Source: JBCCCJ01 sp039029315 (GTDB lineage: Bacteria; Bacteroidota; Bacteroidia; J057). From it: DNA of 64,000 bases. Of the stretch, positions 55,486 through 64,000 are shown piece by piece (the first letter of the stretch is position 1; the number at the start of each line of letters is the position of its first letter). The translations under genes were made by a program, and so were the position numbers. Below the pieces are notes generated by a model. The model saw only the letters and a list, made by a program, of their open reading frames with translations, did no database searches and had not been told where the DNA came from. Location of the stretch: positions 1-64,000 of the forward strand of contig JBCCGK010000001.1 of assembly GCA_039029315.1 (NCBI GenBank), given 5' to 3'.

Positions 55486-56508
55486 TTATTTCAAAATAGG
55501 GGTGAGTTCAATGTTGCGATAAGAGACATTGCCATGGTCACCCTGTAGATAGATCGGACCAGGGGCAAACACATCTGCGATGATGGCACCGCCAGTGGGA
55601 CCATAAGCAGCTTGATTGTCTATAATTGTTGTTCCATTGAGTTTGACCGTAACGTGTCGATCACACAGGATCATGTCCAATGATTGCCATTCTCCACCGG
55701 GTTTTTCGGCAGCGACAGATGGCGTAATCCGGCTGTACAATGCTCCCATATGATGAGAGTCCAGATCCTTGCCATGAGAATCAAACACCTGAATCTCATA
55801 CATTCCTCTCAAATACACCCCACTGTTGTTCCCCGAAGGGACATTCACCTCCAGGGTCAGTCTGAAATCCCCGAATTCATCTACCGTGCGAAGGTTTCCA
55901 TAGTGGATATGATGATCTCCATTTTGAACAGGATCGTTGATCAATGTTTTTTTGTGAACCTTGAAGCCGTTTTTGCTCTCAGGGTTGACCATTGTCCAGC
56001 CTTTCAGATTCTTGCCATTGAACAATTTGATGGCTTTGCCATATTTCAGATTTGCCAAGTCAGGGGCAGCCGGAACAGGGGGGAGCTTCACCCCAGTGAA
56101 TGACGTTTGAAATTCCCCTCCCTGGTTTTTGGGGCCAGTGAACACTCCAGCCAACTGATCTCCTTCTTTTTTGATACGAAGCGTATAGGTCATGATATGT
56201 TTGCGGGCTTCTCCTGATGCTTGAGATTTGCGGATCTCACGCGTTCTGGTGACAACCAGTGTGTGATCATCTGCCATGTACACATGAGATACCGGGAGAA
56301 CACTACCACCTATCCAGAGTAGGTTGGCATCCATAAACCCTTCTTTTTCGTGAACTTCCAACCAACCGACTCCTCCCCCTTCAATGCTCAAAGTCCACAT
56401 TCCCAGAAAATCTGAGTCAGTCTGGGAGGACAAATTTGCGGAGACTCTTTGTTGTGACAACAAGAGGACAGCGAATAGGCAAACAATAATTGAGGAATAT
56501 TTTTTCAT
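55486..56508 (-). CDS. Secreted DUF1080 (3-keto-disaccharide hydrolase-like) protein
   Basis: A 340-residue protein with a signal peptide (SSIIVCLFAVLLLSQQRVSA). Residues about 30-140 are a beta-rich lead (FLGMWTLSIEGGGVGWLEVHEKEGFMDANLLWIGG). Residues about 160-340 are DUF1080: KAIKLFNGKNLKGWTM, FGDFRLTLEVNVPSGNNSGVYLRGMYEIQVFDSHGK, GGEWQSLDMILCDRHVTVKLNGTTIIDNQ, all core strands of its jelly-roll fold. Some members cleave 3-keto-glycosides made by Gfo/Idh oxidoreductases, and two such oxidoreductases lie nearby. A long intergenic gap with the isomerase-like gene stands to its right. Confidence 0.9.
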   Translation of the reverse strand: MKKYSSIIVCLFAVLLLSQQRVSANLSSQTDSDFLGMWTLSIEGGGVGWLEVHEKEGFMDANLLWIGGSVLPVSHVYMADDHTLVVTRTREIRKSQASGEARKHIMTYTLRIKKEGDQLAGVFTGPKNQGGEFQTSFTGVKLPPVPAAPDLANLKYGKAIKLFNGKNLKGWTMVNPESKNGFKVHKKTLINDPVQNGDHHIHYGNLRTVDEFGDFRLTLEVNVPSGNNSGVYLRGMYEIQVFDSHGKDLDSHHMGALYSRITPSVAAEKPGGEWQSLDMILCDRHVTVKLNGTTIIDNQAAYGPTGGAIIADVFAPGPIYLQGDHGNVSYRNIELTPILK

Positions 56509-56969
56509 GTCAGTATATTTTGAAAAAAAAGAAATGATACCTGAAAGAAAGAAAGAAGTCAGGAAGATCGAAAGCCCAGATGAGACATTTTTTTAGATAG
56601 AAAGTATGGAGAGGCAAAATGACTGTCTGTTCAACAAGGAGATTCGCCAGCCCCCAGTTGTCTTCCTGACTGTTTGGTTGCGGGTAGATTCGGTATGCAG
56701 AGCGTGTTTTTGATAGCCTCTTGCAAAAGTGAAAAAGGAGAGGTTCTACCTCTTGGAAGCAATAGTTTTGTCGTTAATTGTTTGTTTATTAGTGATTTGT
56801 GATGGTCAGTGAGAAGGCAGAGTCTTGGTATGTTAAGGAATCTGCTTTGTTGATGTTTTCCCAGTGAAATCATGAGAGAATGAAAAAGAGCAGGCAGGAA
56901 TAGCAGCAGTGTTTTTCATTTGAGGAGAAATTCTCTAACTTCTCGCTCTCCACTTCTCAACATGACGAA
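56509..56969. other. Divergent control region between DUF1080 and isomerase-like genes
   Basis: About 460 bases between two divergent start codons, expected to hold both promoters. The minus-strand frame at 56631-56873 has no signal, repeat or family pattern and is probably chance. No repeat pair or hairpin stands out. Confidence 0.5.
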
Positions 56970-57866
56970 ATGAATAGAAGAACTTTCCACCAAATACTAG
57001 GATCTGCATCCGCCCTTGCGATGATCCAGCCGATGTCCCTCTTTTCAGCCAGAAGTAAGGCGATGGACCGAATCGGGATGTCTACTGTCAACTTTCGGAA
57101 TCGATTTGCTGGTACAAAGTCCGATAGCCATCCCTCAGCCTCGGGGAGAGAGATGACCTTATTGGAAGTGCCTGAGTTTTTTGCTGACAGATTCCAGCTG
57201 CACAATGTAGAGTTTTGGAGCAAGCATTTTGCGAATCTGGAAGTAGCCTATCTGACAGAACTAAAAGCTGCGATTGCCAAAAGCAAGAGTACCTTGATCA
57301 ATATCCAGTGTGATGAAAAAATAGATTTGGGTTCCTCAGATCTAACCAAAAGAAGAGAAAGTCTGAATACTGCTCAAATTTGGTTGGATGTTGCCAATTT
57401 CATGGGGGCTGGGGGGATTCGGTTCAACCCTGGGAAAGGAGATCCGGCTCTGGCCATTGACTCATTCAAGATTCTCAACCAAAGTGCCAAAAGATATGGA
57501 ATCAAACTGATGTCAGAGAATCACTTCGGAATGGAGATGGATACCGATGTCCATCTCAAAATTGTAGAAGAGGTGGGGGAAAATATGTATACCCTGCCAG
57601 ACTTTGGCAACTATTCCGAAGAAGCCCGGTTTGAGTCTCTCAAGGCTATTTTGCCTTATGCCTATCAAGTATCTGCCAAGACCATTGAGTTTGACAAACA
57701 GGGGAATCATGTTTCCTTCGATTTCGATAAATGTATGCAGTTGGCGGTAGACAGTGGTTTCAAGGGGATTTTCTCTGTAGAGCAATGGAGCAAAAAGCCG
57801 ACAGGCCTATCTGATGACAAAATTGCTGACTGGATGATCGAGCATGTCAAGCCCTATTGCCTGTAG
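56970..57866 (+). CDS. Sugar phosphate isomerase/epimerase-like TIM barrel, exported
   Basis: A 298-residue protein with an RR-containing leader (NRRTFHQILGSASALAMIQPMSLFSA), suggesting Tat export. The rest is a xylose-isomerase-like TIM barrel: LHNVEFWSKHFANLEVAYLTELKAAI, VANFMGAGGIRFNPG, GIKLMSENHFGMEMDTDVHLKIVEEVG, NMYTLPDFGNY, GFKGIFSVEQWSK, with the Glu and His residues that bind a metal ion. Family members isomerise or epimerise sugars, often beside Gfo/Idh and DUF1080 genes as here. Substrate unknown. Confidence 0.88.
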   Translation: MNRRTFHQILGSASALAMIQPMSLFSARSKAMDRIGMSTVNFRNRFAGTKSDSHPSASGREMTLLEVPEFFADRFQLHNVEFWSKHFANLEVAYLTELKAAIAKSKSTLINIQCDEKIDLGSSDLTKRRESLNTAQIWLDVANFMGAGGIRFNPGKGDPALAIDSFKILNQSAKRYGIKLMSENHFGMEMDTDVHLKIVEEVGENMYTLPDFGNYSEEARFESLKAILPYAYQVSAKTIEFDKQGNHVSFDFDKCMQLAVDSGFKGIFSVEQWSKKPTGLSDDKIADWMIEHVKPYCL

Positions 57867-58266
57867 ACCCTGGTACAAGAGATTGGCGGACCTATCACAA
57901 ATAATGTACTAGCTTTCCCTCATATCGACAGACTTCCCCGGTGGAGGATGCCGACTTATGGGGTGAATACGGAAATCATTGCCTGGATGATGCATCCGTC
58001 TTTAGAGAGGGACTCCTTCTCATTGAGCAATCGGAAACATGATCAGTTTGTCCCTAAAGGCGAGTAAGTTTTTCTTGGGAGTCACCCTCAAAAGGCAAGA
58101 GGTCGAATGTACGATGTAAAGGGAAAACCATCTGTATACCTGGCATTCAGTATGTTCTCTTTTGTATGGGCTAATTTTTATGTTACATCTTTTTGCGCTG
58201 TTTGTTCTCTGTCAACTGACATTCCTTCCATGAACGCATCAGCTTCTTTGCGCTTATCAATGAATC
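57867..58266. other. Non-coding stretch before the second sulfatase
   Basis: 400 bases between two rightward genes. No convincing open frame, repeat or hairpin was found. It should contain the promoter of the sulfatase gene. Confidence 0.4.
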
Positions 58267-59727
58267 ATGAATAAACTCATTATTTTTTTTCTGTTGGTGA
58301 CAGCGGGATGTTCCTCCTCTCAACAAGAAAGTGAGTCTGAGCCTGCGCGTCCTAATATTGTGCTGATCATGGTAGATGATTTGGGGAAAGAATGGGTCAG
58401 TGCTTATGGTGCAGAAGACATTTCGACTCCCCATATAGATGCCCTTGCACAAAGTGGTGTGCGATTCAATCATTTCTATGTGATGCCGCAGTGCACCCCG
58501 ACCCGACTGTCTATCCTGACAGGCCAGTATCCCTTCCGACATGGCTGGGTCAACCATTGGGATGTCCCACGATGGGGCGGGAAAGCCCATTTTGATGAGC
58601 GAAGGAATCCTTCTCTGGGGCTGGAGCTGAAAAAAGCGGGCTATAATACCTGTATTGCTGGCAAATGGCAGATCGATGATTTCAGGGTAGAACCAGATGC
58701 CCTGACGCGAAATGGATTCGATGCCTATTGTATGTGGACTGGCTACGAAACTGGGATTCCCGCAAGTGCAGAACGATATCAAGAACCGTATATATTCACC
58801 AAAGATGGCTCCAAAACCTATGAAGGTGCATTTGGCCCAGATGTTTTTACAGACTACATCATCTCTTTCATTCAGGAGCAACAAGAGAAGCCAGATCCTT
58901 TTTTTATCTACTATCCCATGGTTCTGACGCATACGCCATTTGTGGATACGCCAGACGAAGAGGCTGAAGACAAGTTGGGCAAACACAAAGCCATGGTGCG
59001 ATATACCGATAAGCTGACTGGCAAGATCGTGCAGGCATTGGAAGAGGCAAAGCTGCGGAACAATACCTTGATCATCTGGATGACAGACAATGGCACAAGC
59101 AGGGCGATCACTGGGAGCTATCAGGGAAGACAACTACAGGGTGCAAAAATGAGAATGGTTGAGCATGGGATGAGTGTGCCGTGTATCATGAGTTGGCCGA
59201 ATCGATTAGCCGCAGCGACAACCTCAGATGCCTTGATCGATATTACCGATTTTTTCCCCACTTTTCTGGATCTGGCTGGCATCTCCCCCAGGAAAGAATG
59301 GCAGGTTGGAGATGAGATGCAGACCATTGATGGGCATTCCTTCAAAGAAGTCGTCATGAACCGTGCACCAGCCTCCAATCGTAGCTGGATCATGAGCATG
59401 GGCGGTGGCAATCATGCACAATTGTCTGACAAGGGAGTCGAGAATAAATTTCGATTCAGAGATCGTGCTTTAAGAAATCTCCGTTACAAATTGTACATAG
59501 ATACTCAGGGCAAAGCAGAAAAATTCTTCGATATGCAAGAGGACCCGGGCGAAGGGGTGAATCTCATGGATAGCCTGAATACAGCAGAGCGCAAGGAGAA
59601 TTTTGAGGCATTGCTTGCGCCAATCGCTACATTTCCAACACAGGACAATGATCCCCGCTACATTCCCAATCCTGCCCAGAGCTGGGATGTGGAGCAAAGC
59701 GTGGAAAGCCAGAGTTGGAAACAATAA
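58267..59727 (+). CDS. Lipoprotein sulfatase, family S1
   Basis: A 486-residue lipoprotein (signal LIIFFLLVTAGC, lipid Cys15). Metal ligands Asp37-Asp38 are in IVLIMVDDLGKE, and the formylglycine site is Cys76 in CTPTRLSILTG (C-x-P-T-R). KWQIDDFRVE, LIIWMTDNGTSRAI and GAKMRMVEHGMSVPCIM mark the rest of the active centre. The protein removes sulfate esters from carbohydrates once matured. It differs from the first sulfatase in motif (CTPTR against CGASR), so the two probably act on different linkages. It is the last gene of the carbohydrate-related region. Confidence 0.92.
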   Translation: MNKLIIFFLLVTAGCSSSQQESESEPARPNIVLIMVDDLGKEWVSAYGAEDISTPHIDALAQSGVRFNHFYVMPQCTPTRLSILTGQYPFRHGWVNHWDVPRWGGKAHFDERRNPSLGLELKKAGYNTCIAGKWQIDDFRVEPDALTRNGFDAYCMWTGYETGIPASAERYQEPYIFTKDGSKTYEGAFGPDVFTDYIISFIQEQQEKPDPFFIYYPMVLTHTPFVDTPDEEAEDKLGKHKAMVRYTDKLTGKIVQALEEAKLRNNTLIIWMTDNGTSRAITGSYQGRQLQGAKMRMVEHGMSVPCIMSWPNRLAAATTSDALIDITDFFPTFLDLAGISPRKEWQVGDEMQTIDGHSFKEVVMNRAPASNRSWIMSMGGGNHAQLSDKGVENKFRFRDRALRNLRYKLYIDTQGKAEKFFDMQEDPGEGVNLMDSLNTAERKENFEALLAPIATFPTQDNDPRYIPNPAQSWDVEQSVESQSWKQ

Positions 59728-59814
59728 CAAGAGGCGACGGAGAAATTGTCAGAATCCAGGAATCAGTAATATCCTTTATTTCTGTATTTTTTGTGTCTCA
59801 AATTCTGGAAGCAC

Positions 59815-60225
59815 CTATTGCTTTTCATACTTGTACTGGCAAGGCTCGATACAGGGATAACTGATGATCAATTCATTGTTTGCATCGAACTCATATCGGA
59901 TTCGCAGATTCAAATCATTCCAGTGACAATCATCCGGGATGATCGTCTTGTCAATCGAAGAATAAGTCCCCTGGCTGTCTTCACTCCCTTCAGTGGTCAA
60001 TGAACAGAGGTTTATGTTGGCTTTGAAAGTCTCATCAGCTGAAAATTCAATTCTTGCATCGCTCGCAACAGGATGAAAACTTCCTGATCCATTTCCGGGA
60101 TCTAGTCTTACCTCAATCAATTTCCATTTTCCGATGAGTTCAGCATCTATATGTCCTGGCAAATCTTGTTGACATCCCGTTGACAGCAGGCCAATACAAG
60201 CGATGATCATTCCAATATGTCTCAT
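59815..60225 (-). CDS. Small lipocalin-like lipoprotein
   Basis: A 136-residue lipoprotein from the ATG at 60225, which begins the signal MRHIGMIIACIGLLSTGC (lipid Cys18); a start far upstream at 60414 adds no signal. After the lipid Cys comes IDAELIGKWKLIEVRLDPGNGSGSF, a 'G-x-W' lipocalin-type start, then further beta strands (IEFSADETFKANINLCSL, YEFDANNELIISYPC). Bacteroidota carry many such small outer-membrane lipoproteins; their ligands are mostly unknown. It faces away from the type B adhesin-like gene. Confidence 0.78.
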   Translation of the reverse strand: MRHIGMIIACIGLLSTGCQQDLPGHIDAELIGKWKLIEVRLDPGNGSGSFHPVASDARIEFSADETFKANINLCSLTTEGSEDSQGTYSSIDKTIIPDDCHWNDLNLRIRYEFDANNELIISYPCIEPCQYKYEKQ

Positions 60226-60467
60226 GTTGTTTTCTTGGGTAAATGGTTTGTTATGATAAAGACGAATGATAGTGGCAAAGTGCTGTGAACGCTGACCGTG
60301 AAATACTGGTCCAGGAGGTGTTTTGTTGCCGTTTGAGAGAGAAACATCTCCTCCCTGTATGCAAAATCTGTGCGTCAAAATCTGTATGTTTGCCTTTCCT
60401 ATTGGATACCTCAATCAGGGAGTCGAATCACTGCTTGATGATCATATGTTCATTTTAACGATAACAA

Positions 60468-62687
60468 ATGGGAGCTGTTATACGCATAAGTTGGTTAATC
60501 TGTTGGTTGTTGTGTTGGTCAGGAACAAGCATCTCCCCTCTTCCCTTGAATGATGAGATCTGCGATAATGGGATAGACGATGATGGAGATGGCTTCATCG
60601 ATTGTCTGGATGGCGATTGTATTTATAGTGGATTCTGTTCTCCCTGCGAAACAGATATTCCCACTGCGGCCTCCTTTCATACAGGATTTGATGAAACCAA
60701 TGAAACGGTTCTCTCAGCTGGCGCAATTGATTCCAGTTGGACCTGGTCAACCACCCTCACGGGAACGGAGTCTTTTTCTTTTGCGGGAACCTGTAGTTGC
60801 GATCCGGCAGGAGCCTGGGTGTGCAATCCTGTATCTGGAGCTGACTGGATTGCTTCTACGCAGAATTGTTTGACCGGAGGAGTGGTGTTCTATCATCATA
60901 CCTTCGAAGTGGATTCCCTATTGGTGTCCTTCTACTTCTTGAATCTGATCTTTTATGCCGATGATTTCATAGAAGAAATATATTTGAATGGACTTCCCCT
61001 CAACTTTTCTACCTCACCACCCAATTACCTTCAGGGGACAGGCGAAAATCTTACCATCAATTCTGGTTTTGTTGCGGGCGCCAATCGATTGAGTGTAGAA
61101 GTCCGAAATACAGGCGGTCCAGGAGGCTTATTACTGACCGCTGATCCCAATGTAGATTTTGATCAGGATGGTGTGAGGGATCATCAGGACCGCTGTTTGC
61201 TGTCTCCCAATGGCTTTCCGGTAGATACAGATGGTTGTACCTATTTCTTGACACAGACCGATACCATTTTGTGTAACGGGCAAACGATCAACTGGCAAAA
61301 TCAGACGATATCAACAGTGGGAACTTACCTGGATACGATTCCTTCCAGTCTGGGATGCGATAGCATTCTTGAATTGAGGGTGCAGGAAACCGTATCTCTG
61401 GAGGTATTTATTGACACGACTATCTGCCAGGGAAATGAATTGTTGATTGGGGGGCGAACCTATACACAGGCCGGATCTTATGTGGATACTCTCCTGAATC
61501 CGCAGGGATGTGATTCGATTTTTCATGTAGAGCTGGAAGTCTTGCCGTTTTTCGATGTGGAGATCGATACCTCTATTGTGGTGTGCGAAGGGGTACAGGT
61601 GGCTGGTGTGGAAATTGAACAAGACACCCTCGTCATTGAACGATTGTTGGCCCATACAGGCTGCGATAGCACAGTTCGATACAATGTGACTGCTGTTCAA
61701 AAACCCAGCAATAATTTCTCCAATGTCCAGCCTTTTTGTTTGGGAGAACAGCTGCAATTGTCCGCCATCGACTTAGCCGGAGCCAGCTATGTGTGGTCTA
61801 CCGGTGCAACTGATACGGATATTCAGGTTCAGTCTGGTGGCTTGTTTACCCTGGAGACTTCAGTCCAATTCTGCCGTTGGGTTGATTCTGTTGTTGTACC
61901 GGAACCCATAGATCTGATGTTTGAGTTGGGATATTCTCCCCTGATTTGTGCAGGGACCGAGGCTGGTTTTCTGGAAGTATTGGTCCAGCCAATGGGCATT
62001 CCTCCTCATAGCTGGATAGTCAATGGAGAGCTCTATGATTCACTGGATCGTCTGGATGGCATGTCTTCAGGAACCTATGAGTTGGAGGTGCAAGATGCCA
62101 TTGGTTGTTCTGCGACTCAGGAGATCGTAATCGATACCATAACGAGACTTCAAGTGAACCTCCCCACTGAGGTAGAGATCGTCTTGGGGGATTCCTACGA
62201 TTTGATTCTGCAAACCAATCGATCTGAAGAGGAGCTTACCCAAATCCGTTGGTTGCCAGATACATTTGTGAGCTGTCAGGATTGTTTGGACCCGGTTCTT
62301 ACTCCTTTTTATTCGCTGGAGTATCAGATTCAGCTGACAGACACCTTTGGCTGCGAAGCCATGGAAGAATTGTCTCTTCGTCTGAAACGACAGGATCGGG
62401 TATTTATCCCCTCTGCCTTCTCCCCCAATAATGATGGGATCAATGATGAGTTTGTGGTGTTCCTCGGTCCAGAGGTAGGGCAGGTTACGCAATTTTTGCT
62501 CTTCAATCGTTGGGGAAAGTTGGTCTTTGACAACAGAGAATTCTCCCCAACTGCTCAGCTCCGTTGGGATGGCATCACGCAATCCGGGAAAGCTGCCCCT
62601 GAAGGAGTCTATGTGTTGTTGTTACAGTATGAATATCTGGATGGTGTCCAAAGAAGCCTAAGTCGAAGTATCAGCTTGATTCGCTGA
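60468..62687 (+). CDS. Large secreted protein with type B T9SS (gliding-type) C-terminal domain
   Basis: A 739-residue protein with a signal-like N-terminus (ISWLICWLLCWSGTSISPL). It opens with a MopE-like calcium motif EICDNGIDDDGDGFIDCLDGDC, then a beta domain, a thrombospondin type 3-like stretch (DFDQDGVRDHQDRC) and tandem Cys-containing repeats (DTILCNGQTINW...GTYLDTIPSSLGCDSILELRV and DTTICQGNELLI...GSYVDTLLNPQGCDSIFHVELEV) that are typical of Bacteroidota adhesin-like proteins. It ends in the type B sorting domain: FIPSAFSPNNDGINDEFVVF, LLFNRWGKLVFDN, WDGITQSGKAAPEGVYVLLLQYE. It is exported through the type IX system to the surface or medium. Ligand unknown. Confidence 0.9.
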   Translation: MGAVIRISWLICWLLCWSGTSISPLPLNDEICDNGIDDDGDGFIDCLDGDCIYSGFCSPCETDIPTAASFHTGFDETNETVLSAGAIDSSWTWSTTLTGTESFSFAGTCSCDPAGAWVCNPVSGADWIASTQNCLTGGVVFYHHTFEVDSLLVSFYFLNLIFYADDFIEEIYLNGLPLNFSTSPPNYLQGTGENLTINSGFVAGANRLSVEVRNTGGPGGLLLTADPNVDFDQDGVRDHQDRCLLSPNGFPVDTDGCTYFLTQTDTILCNGQTINWQNQTISTVGTYLDTIPSSLGCDSILELRVQETVSLEVFIDTTICQGNELLIGGRTYTQAGSYVDTLLNPQGCDSIFHVELEVLPFFDVEIDTSIVVCEGVQVAGVEIEQDTLVIERLLAHTGCDSTVRYNVTAVQKPSNNFSNVQPFCLGEQLQLSAIDLAGASYVWSTGATDTDIQVQSGGLFTLETSVQFCRWVDSVVVPEPIDLMFELGYSPLICAGTEAGFLEVLVQPMGIPPHSWIVNGELYDSLDRLDGMSSGTYELEVQDAIGCSATQEIVIDTITRLQVNLPTEVEIVLGDSYDLILQTNRSEEELTQIRWLPDTFVSCQDCLDPVLTPFYSLEYQIQLTDTFGCEAMEELSLRLKRQDRVFIPSAFSPNNDGINDEFVVFLGPEVGQVTQFLLFNRWGKLVFDNREFSPTAQLRWDGITQSGKAAPEGVYVLLLQYEYLDGVQRSLSRSISLIR

Positions 62688-62760
62688 GAGGCATATTGCT
62701 GCAAAACAGATCGCCAGACAGGAGGAAAGTGACAGGGAGATGTTTGGTCAGTTTCTCTCC

Positions 62761-63876
62761 CTAGCCCAATACCATATCCCAATCCTTCCACACTGGCTCA
62801 TACCCTTGTGCGCGAATCATCTTGGCAATCTCGGCAGGACTTCGTTCATCGCTGATTTCAAATTGTTCCAGAGATTGAGGCTCTACAGCATAGCCGCCTG
62901 GATTGGTTTTGGACCCTGCACTGAGAGAAGTAATCCCCAAAGGGATGATATGATTTCGAAAATGTTCACTCTCTCGGGTCGAGAGGGAGAGCTCGACCTC
63001 CTCATCCAAAATCCGATACGCACAAATCAACTGCACCAAATCCCGATCTGTCATCTCGACTTTGGGTTCCAGCCCACCGGAAAAAGGACGGAGACGAGGG
63101 AAAGAAATAGAATATTTGGTTTGCCAATAGGTTCGTTCCAGATAGGAGAGGTGCAAAGCTGTAAAAAAACTGTCGGTTCGCCAATCTTCCAGCCCAAACA
63201 AGGCACCCAGGCCAATTTTGAAAACACCCGCCCTTCCCAGACGATCAGGAGTTTCCAGCCGGTAGGAGAAGCTGGATTTTCTACCTTTGGGATGATGGGT
63301 TTTGTATTCTTCTCGATGGTAGGTCTCCTGATACACAAGTACCGTATTGAGGCCATAGGGAATCAGGGTCTCATATGCTTCCTGGCTCATGGGTTGGACT
63401 TCAAGGGAGATGTGAGAGAAATGAGCCCGGATGGTTTCCAGTGCCATTTTGAAATATTCCAGCCCGACGGTTCGGTTGGCTTCCCCGGTTACCAACAAGA
63501 TATGATCATAGCCCATCTCCTTGATTGCCTCAACTTCTCGAAGGATCTCCACCCGCGTCAGGGTTCGTCGCCGAATGGGATTGTCCAGACTGAATCCACA
63601 ATAGGTGCAGATATTTTGGCATTCATTGGACAGATACATGGGGGCATACATCTGTATGGTCTTGCCAAATCGCTTTTGGGTCAGGCGATGACTGAGTTGA
63701 GCCATTGTCTCCAAATAAGGCGTTGCCGCGGGAGAGATCAAGGCTTTGAAATCTTCCAGATCTCGTTTGGGTCGCGCCAATGCACGCACGACATCTGCGC
63801 TGGTTTTGGCATATATACTTTCCTGGGTCTGATCCCAATCGTAGGTGTCGAAGAGTGTCTGAAAATTCGATGTCAT
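62761..63876 (-). CDS. thiH: 2-iminoacetate synthase ThiH (thiamine biosynthesis)
   Basis: A 371-residue radical-SAM enzyme of normal family length. The iron-sulfur motif C-x3-C-x2-C is Cys86, Cys90 and Cys93 in NECQNICTYCGFS. It splits tyrosine to give p-cresol and dehydroglycine for the thiazole ring of thiamine. Other family blocks are ILREVEAIKEMGYDHILLVTGEANRTVG, SFSYRLETPDRLGRAGVFKIGLGALFGLEDWRTDSFF and FPRLRPFSGG. The gene runs leftward; its upstream neighbours, likely other thi genes, lie beyond the right edge of the window. It faces the convergent type B adhesin-like gene. Confidence 0.95.
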   Translation of the reverse strand: MTSNFQTLFDTYDWDQTQESIYAKTSADVVRALARPKRDLEDFKALISPAATPYLETMAQLSHRLTQKRFGKTIQMYAPMYLSNECQNICTYCGFSLDNPIRRRTLTRVEILREVEAIKEMGYDHILLVTGEANRTVGLEYFKMALETIRAHFSHISLEVQPMSQEAYETLIPYGLNTVLVYQETYHREEYKTHHPKGRKSSFSYRLETPDRLGRAGVFKIGLGALFGLEDWRTDSFFTALHLSYLERTYWQTKYSISFPRLRPFSGGLEPKVEMTDRDLVQLICAYRILDEEVELSLSTRESEHFRNHIIPLGITSLSAGSKTNPGGYAVEPQSLEQFEISDERSPAEIAKMIRAQGYEPVWKDWDMVLG

Positions 63877-64000
63877 TCTGTTTCCTTCTTATTCTGAACA
63901 CATATTGGAGAAAACCTTTATTTACGAATAACTAGAGGTGCTCGTCAGCACAGATTCCAAAACAGTCTCTAAGTTTGTAAAAGATCTTTCCATTTGTTCA

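Noticed and set aside
56631..56873. 80-codon minus-strand frame in the divergent gap
   Set aside because: No recognisable features, and it sits in a region expected to hold promoters.
63922..63999. A 25-codon open frame on the minus strand running in from the right edge, ending at TAA, as the tail of a thi gene before thiH
   Set aside because: Too short to exclude chance, and its residues (ERSFTNLETVLESVL) do not match the known end of ThiG or another thi protein.

Overview
This window looks like a chromosomal segment of a carbohydrate-degrading Bacteroidota, probably a Saprospiria/Lewinella-like marine or filamentous lineage. The phylum call rests on several type IX secretion (T9SS) C-terminal domains with the 'YPNP' start, one type B 'gliding' C-terminal domain, many short signal peptides ending in AQ, and a regulator built from pieces of a hybrid two-component system. 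The finer taxonomic placement is inference. No rRNA, tRNA or CRISPR array was seen.

Left part (1-24.7 kb). A possible transposase tail lies at the window edge, followed by a large secreted WD40 protein, a GH64/thaumatin-like glucanase-type protein, a decayed transposase, a membrane-anchored alpha/beta hydrolase and a family 8 polysaccharide lyase. Next comes the most unusual block. Two paralogous secreted WD40-caspase proteins (10745-14293 and 14470-18042) stand divergent from a CHAT-STAND-transmembrane-WD40 protein (18490-22980), which converges on a secreted TPR protein (23186-24688). Three proteases of the caspase-like clan, all joined to WD40 propellers, therefore sit side by side. The CHAT protein is predicted to put its protease and ATPase in the cytosol and its propeller in the periplasm.

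Middle part (24.7-46.5 kb). A gene-poor kilobase holding an orphan terminator-like hairpin leads into a polysaccharide-use locus. It has a secreted protein of five tandem carbohydrate-binding-like domains, two beta-helix proteins, a clan-A glycosidase, a formylglycine sulfatase, a complete TRAP transporter (DctP-DctQ-DctM), a GH117-like lipoprotein, and a DUF1549/DUF1553 cytochrome lipoprotein with its DUF1501 partner. An odd regulator keeps the HisKA, receiver and AraC parts of a hybrid two-component system but lacks the ATPase and the sensor. No SusC/SusD pair is visible, so the TRAP transporter is the visible import route.

Right part (46.5-64 kb). A ChrA-type transporter and a Na/Pi cotransporter are followed by two Gfo/Idh/MocA oxidoreductases, a secreted pair with cohesin-like and dockerin-like features, 5-dehydro-4-deoxyglucarate dehydratase (KdgD), a DUF1080 protein, a sugar isomerase-like TIM barrel and a second sulfatase. 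These fit breakdown of acidic or sulfated sugars begun by the middle locus. The window closes with a small lipoprotein, a large type B T9SS adhesin-like protein, and thiH of thiamine synthesis.
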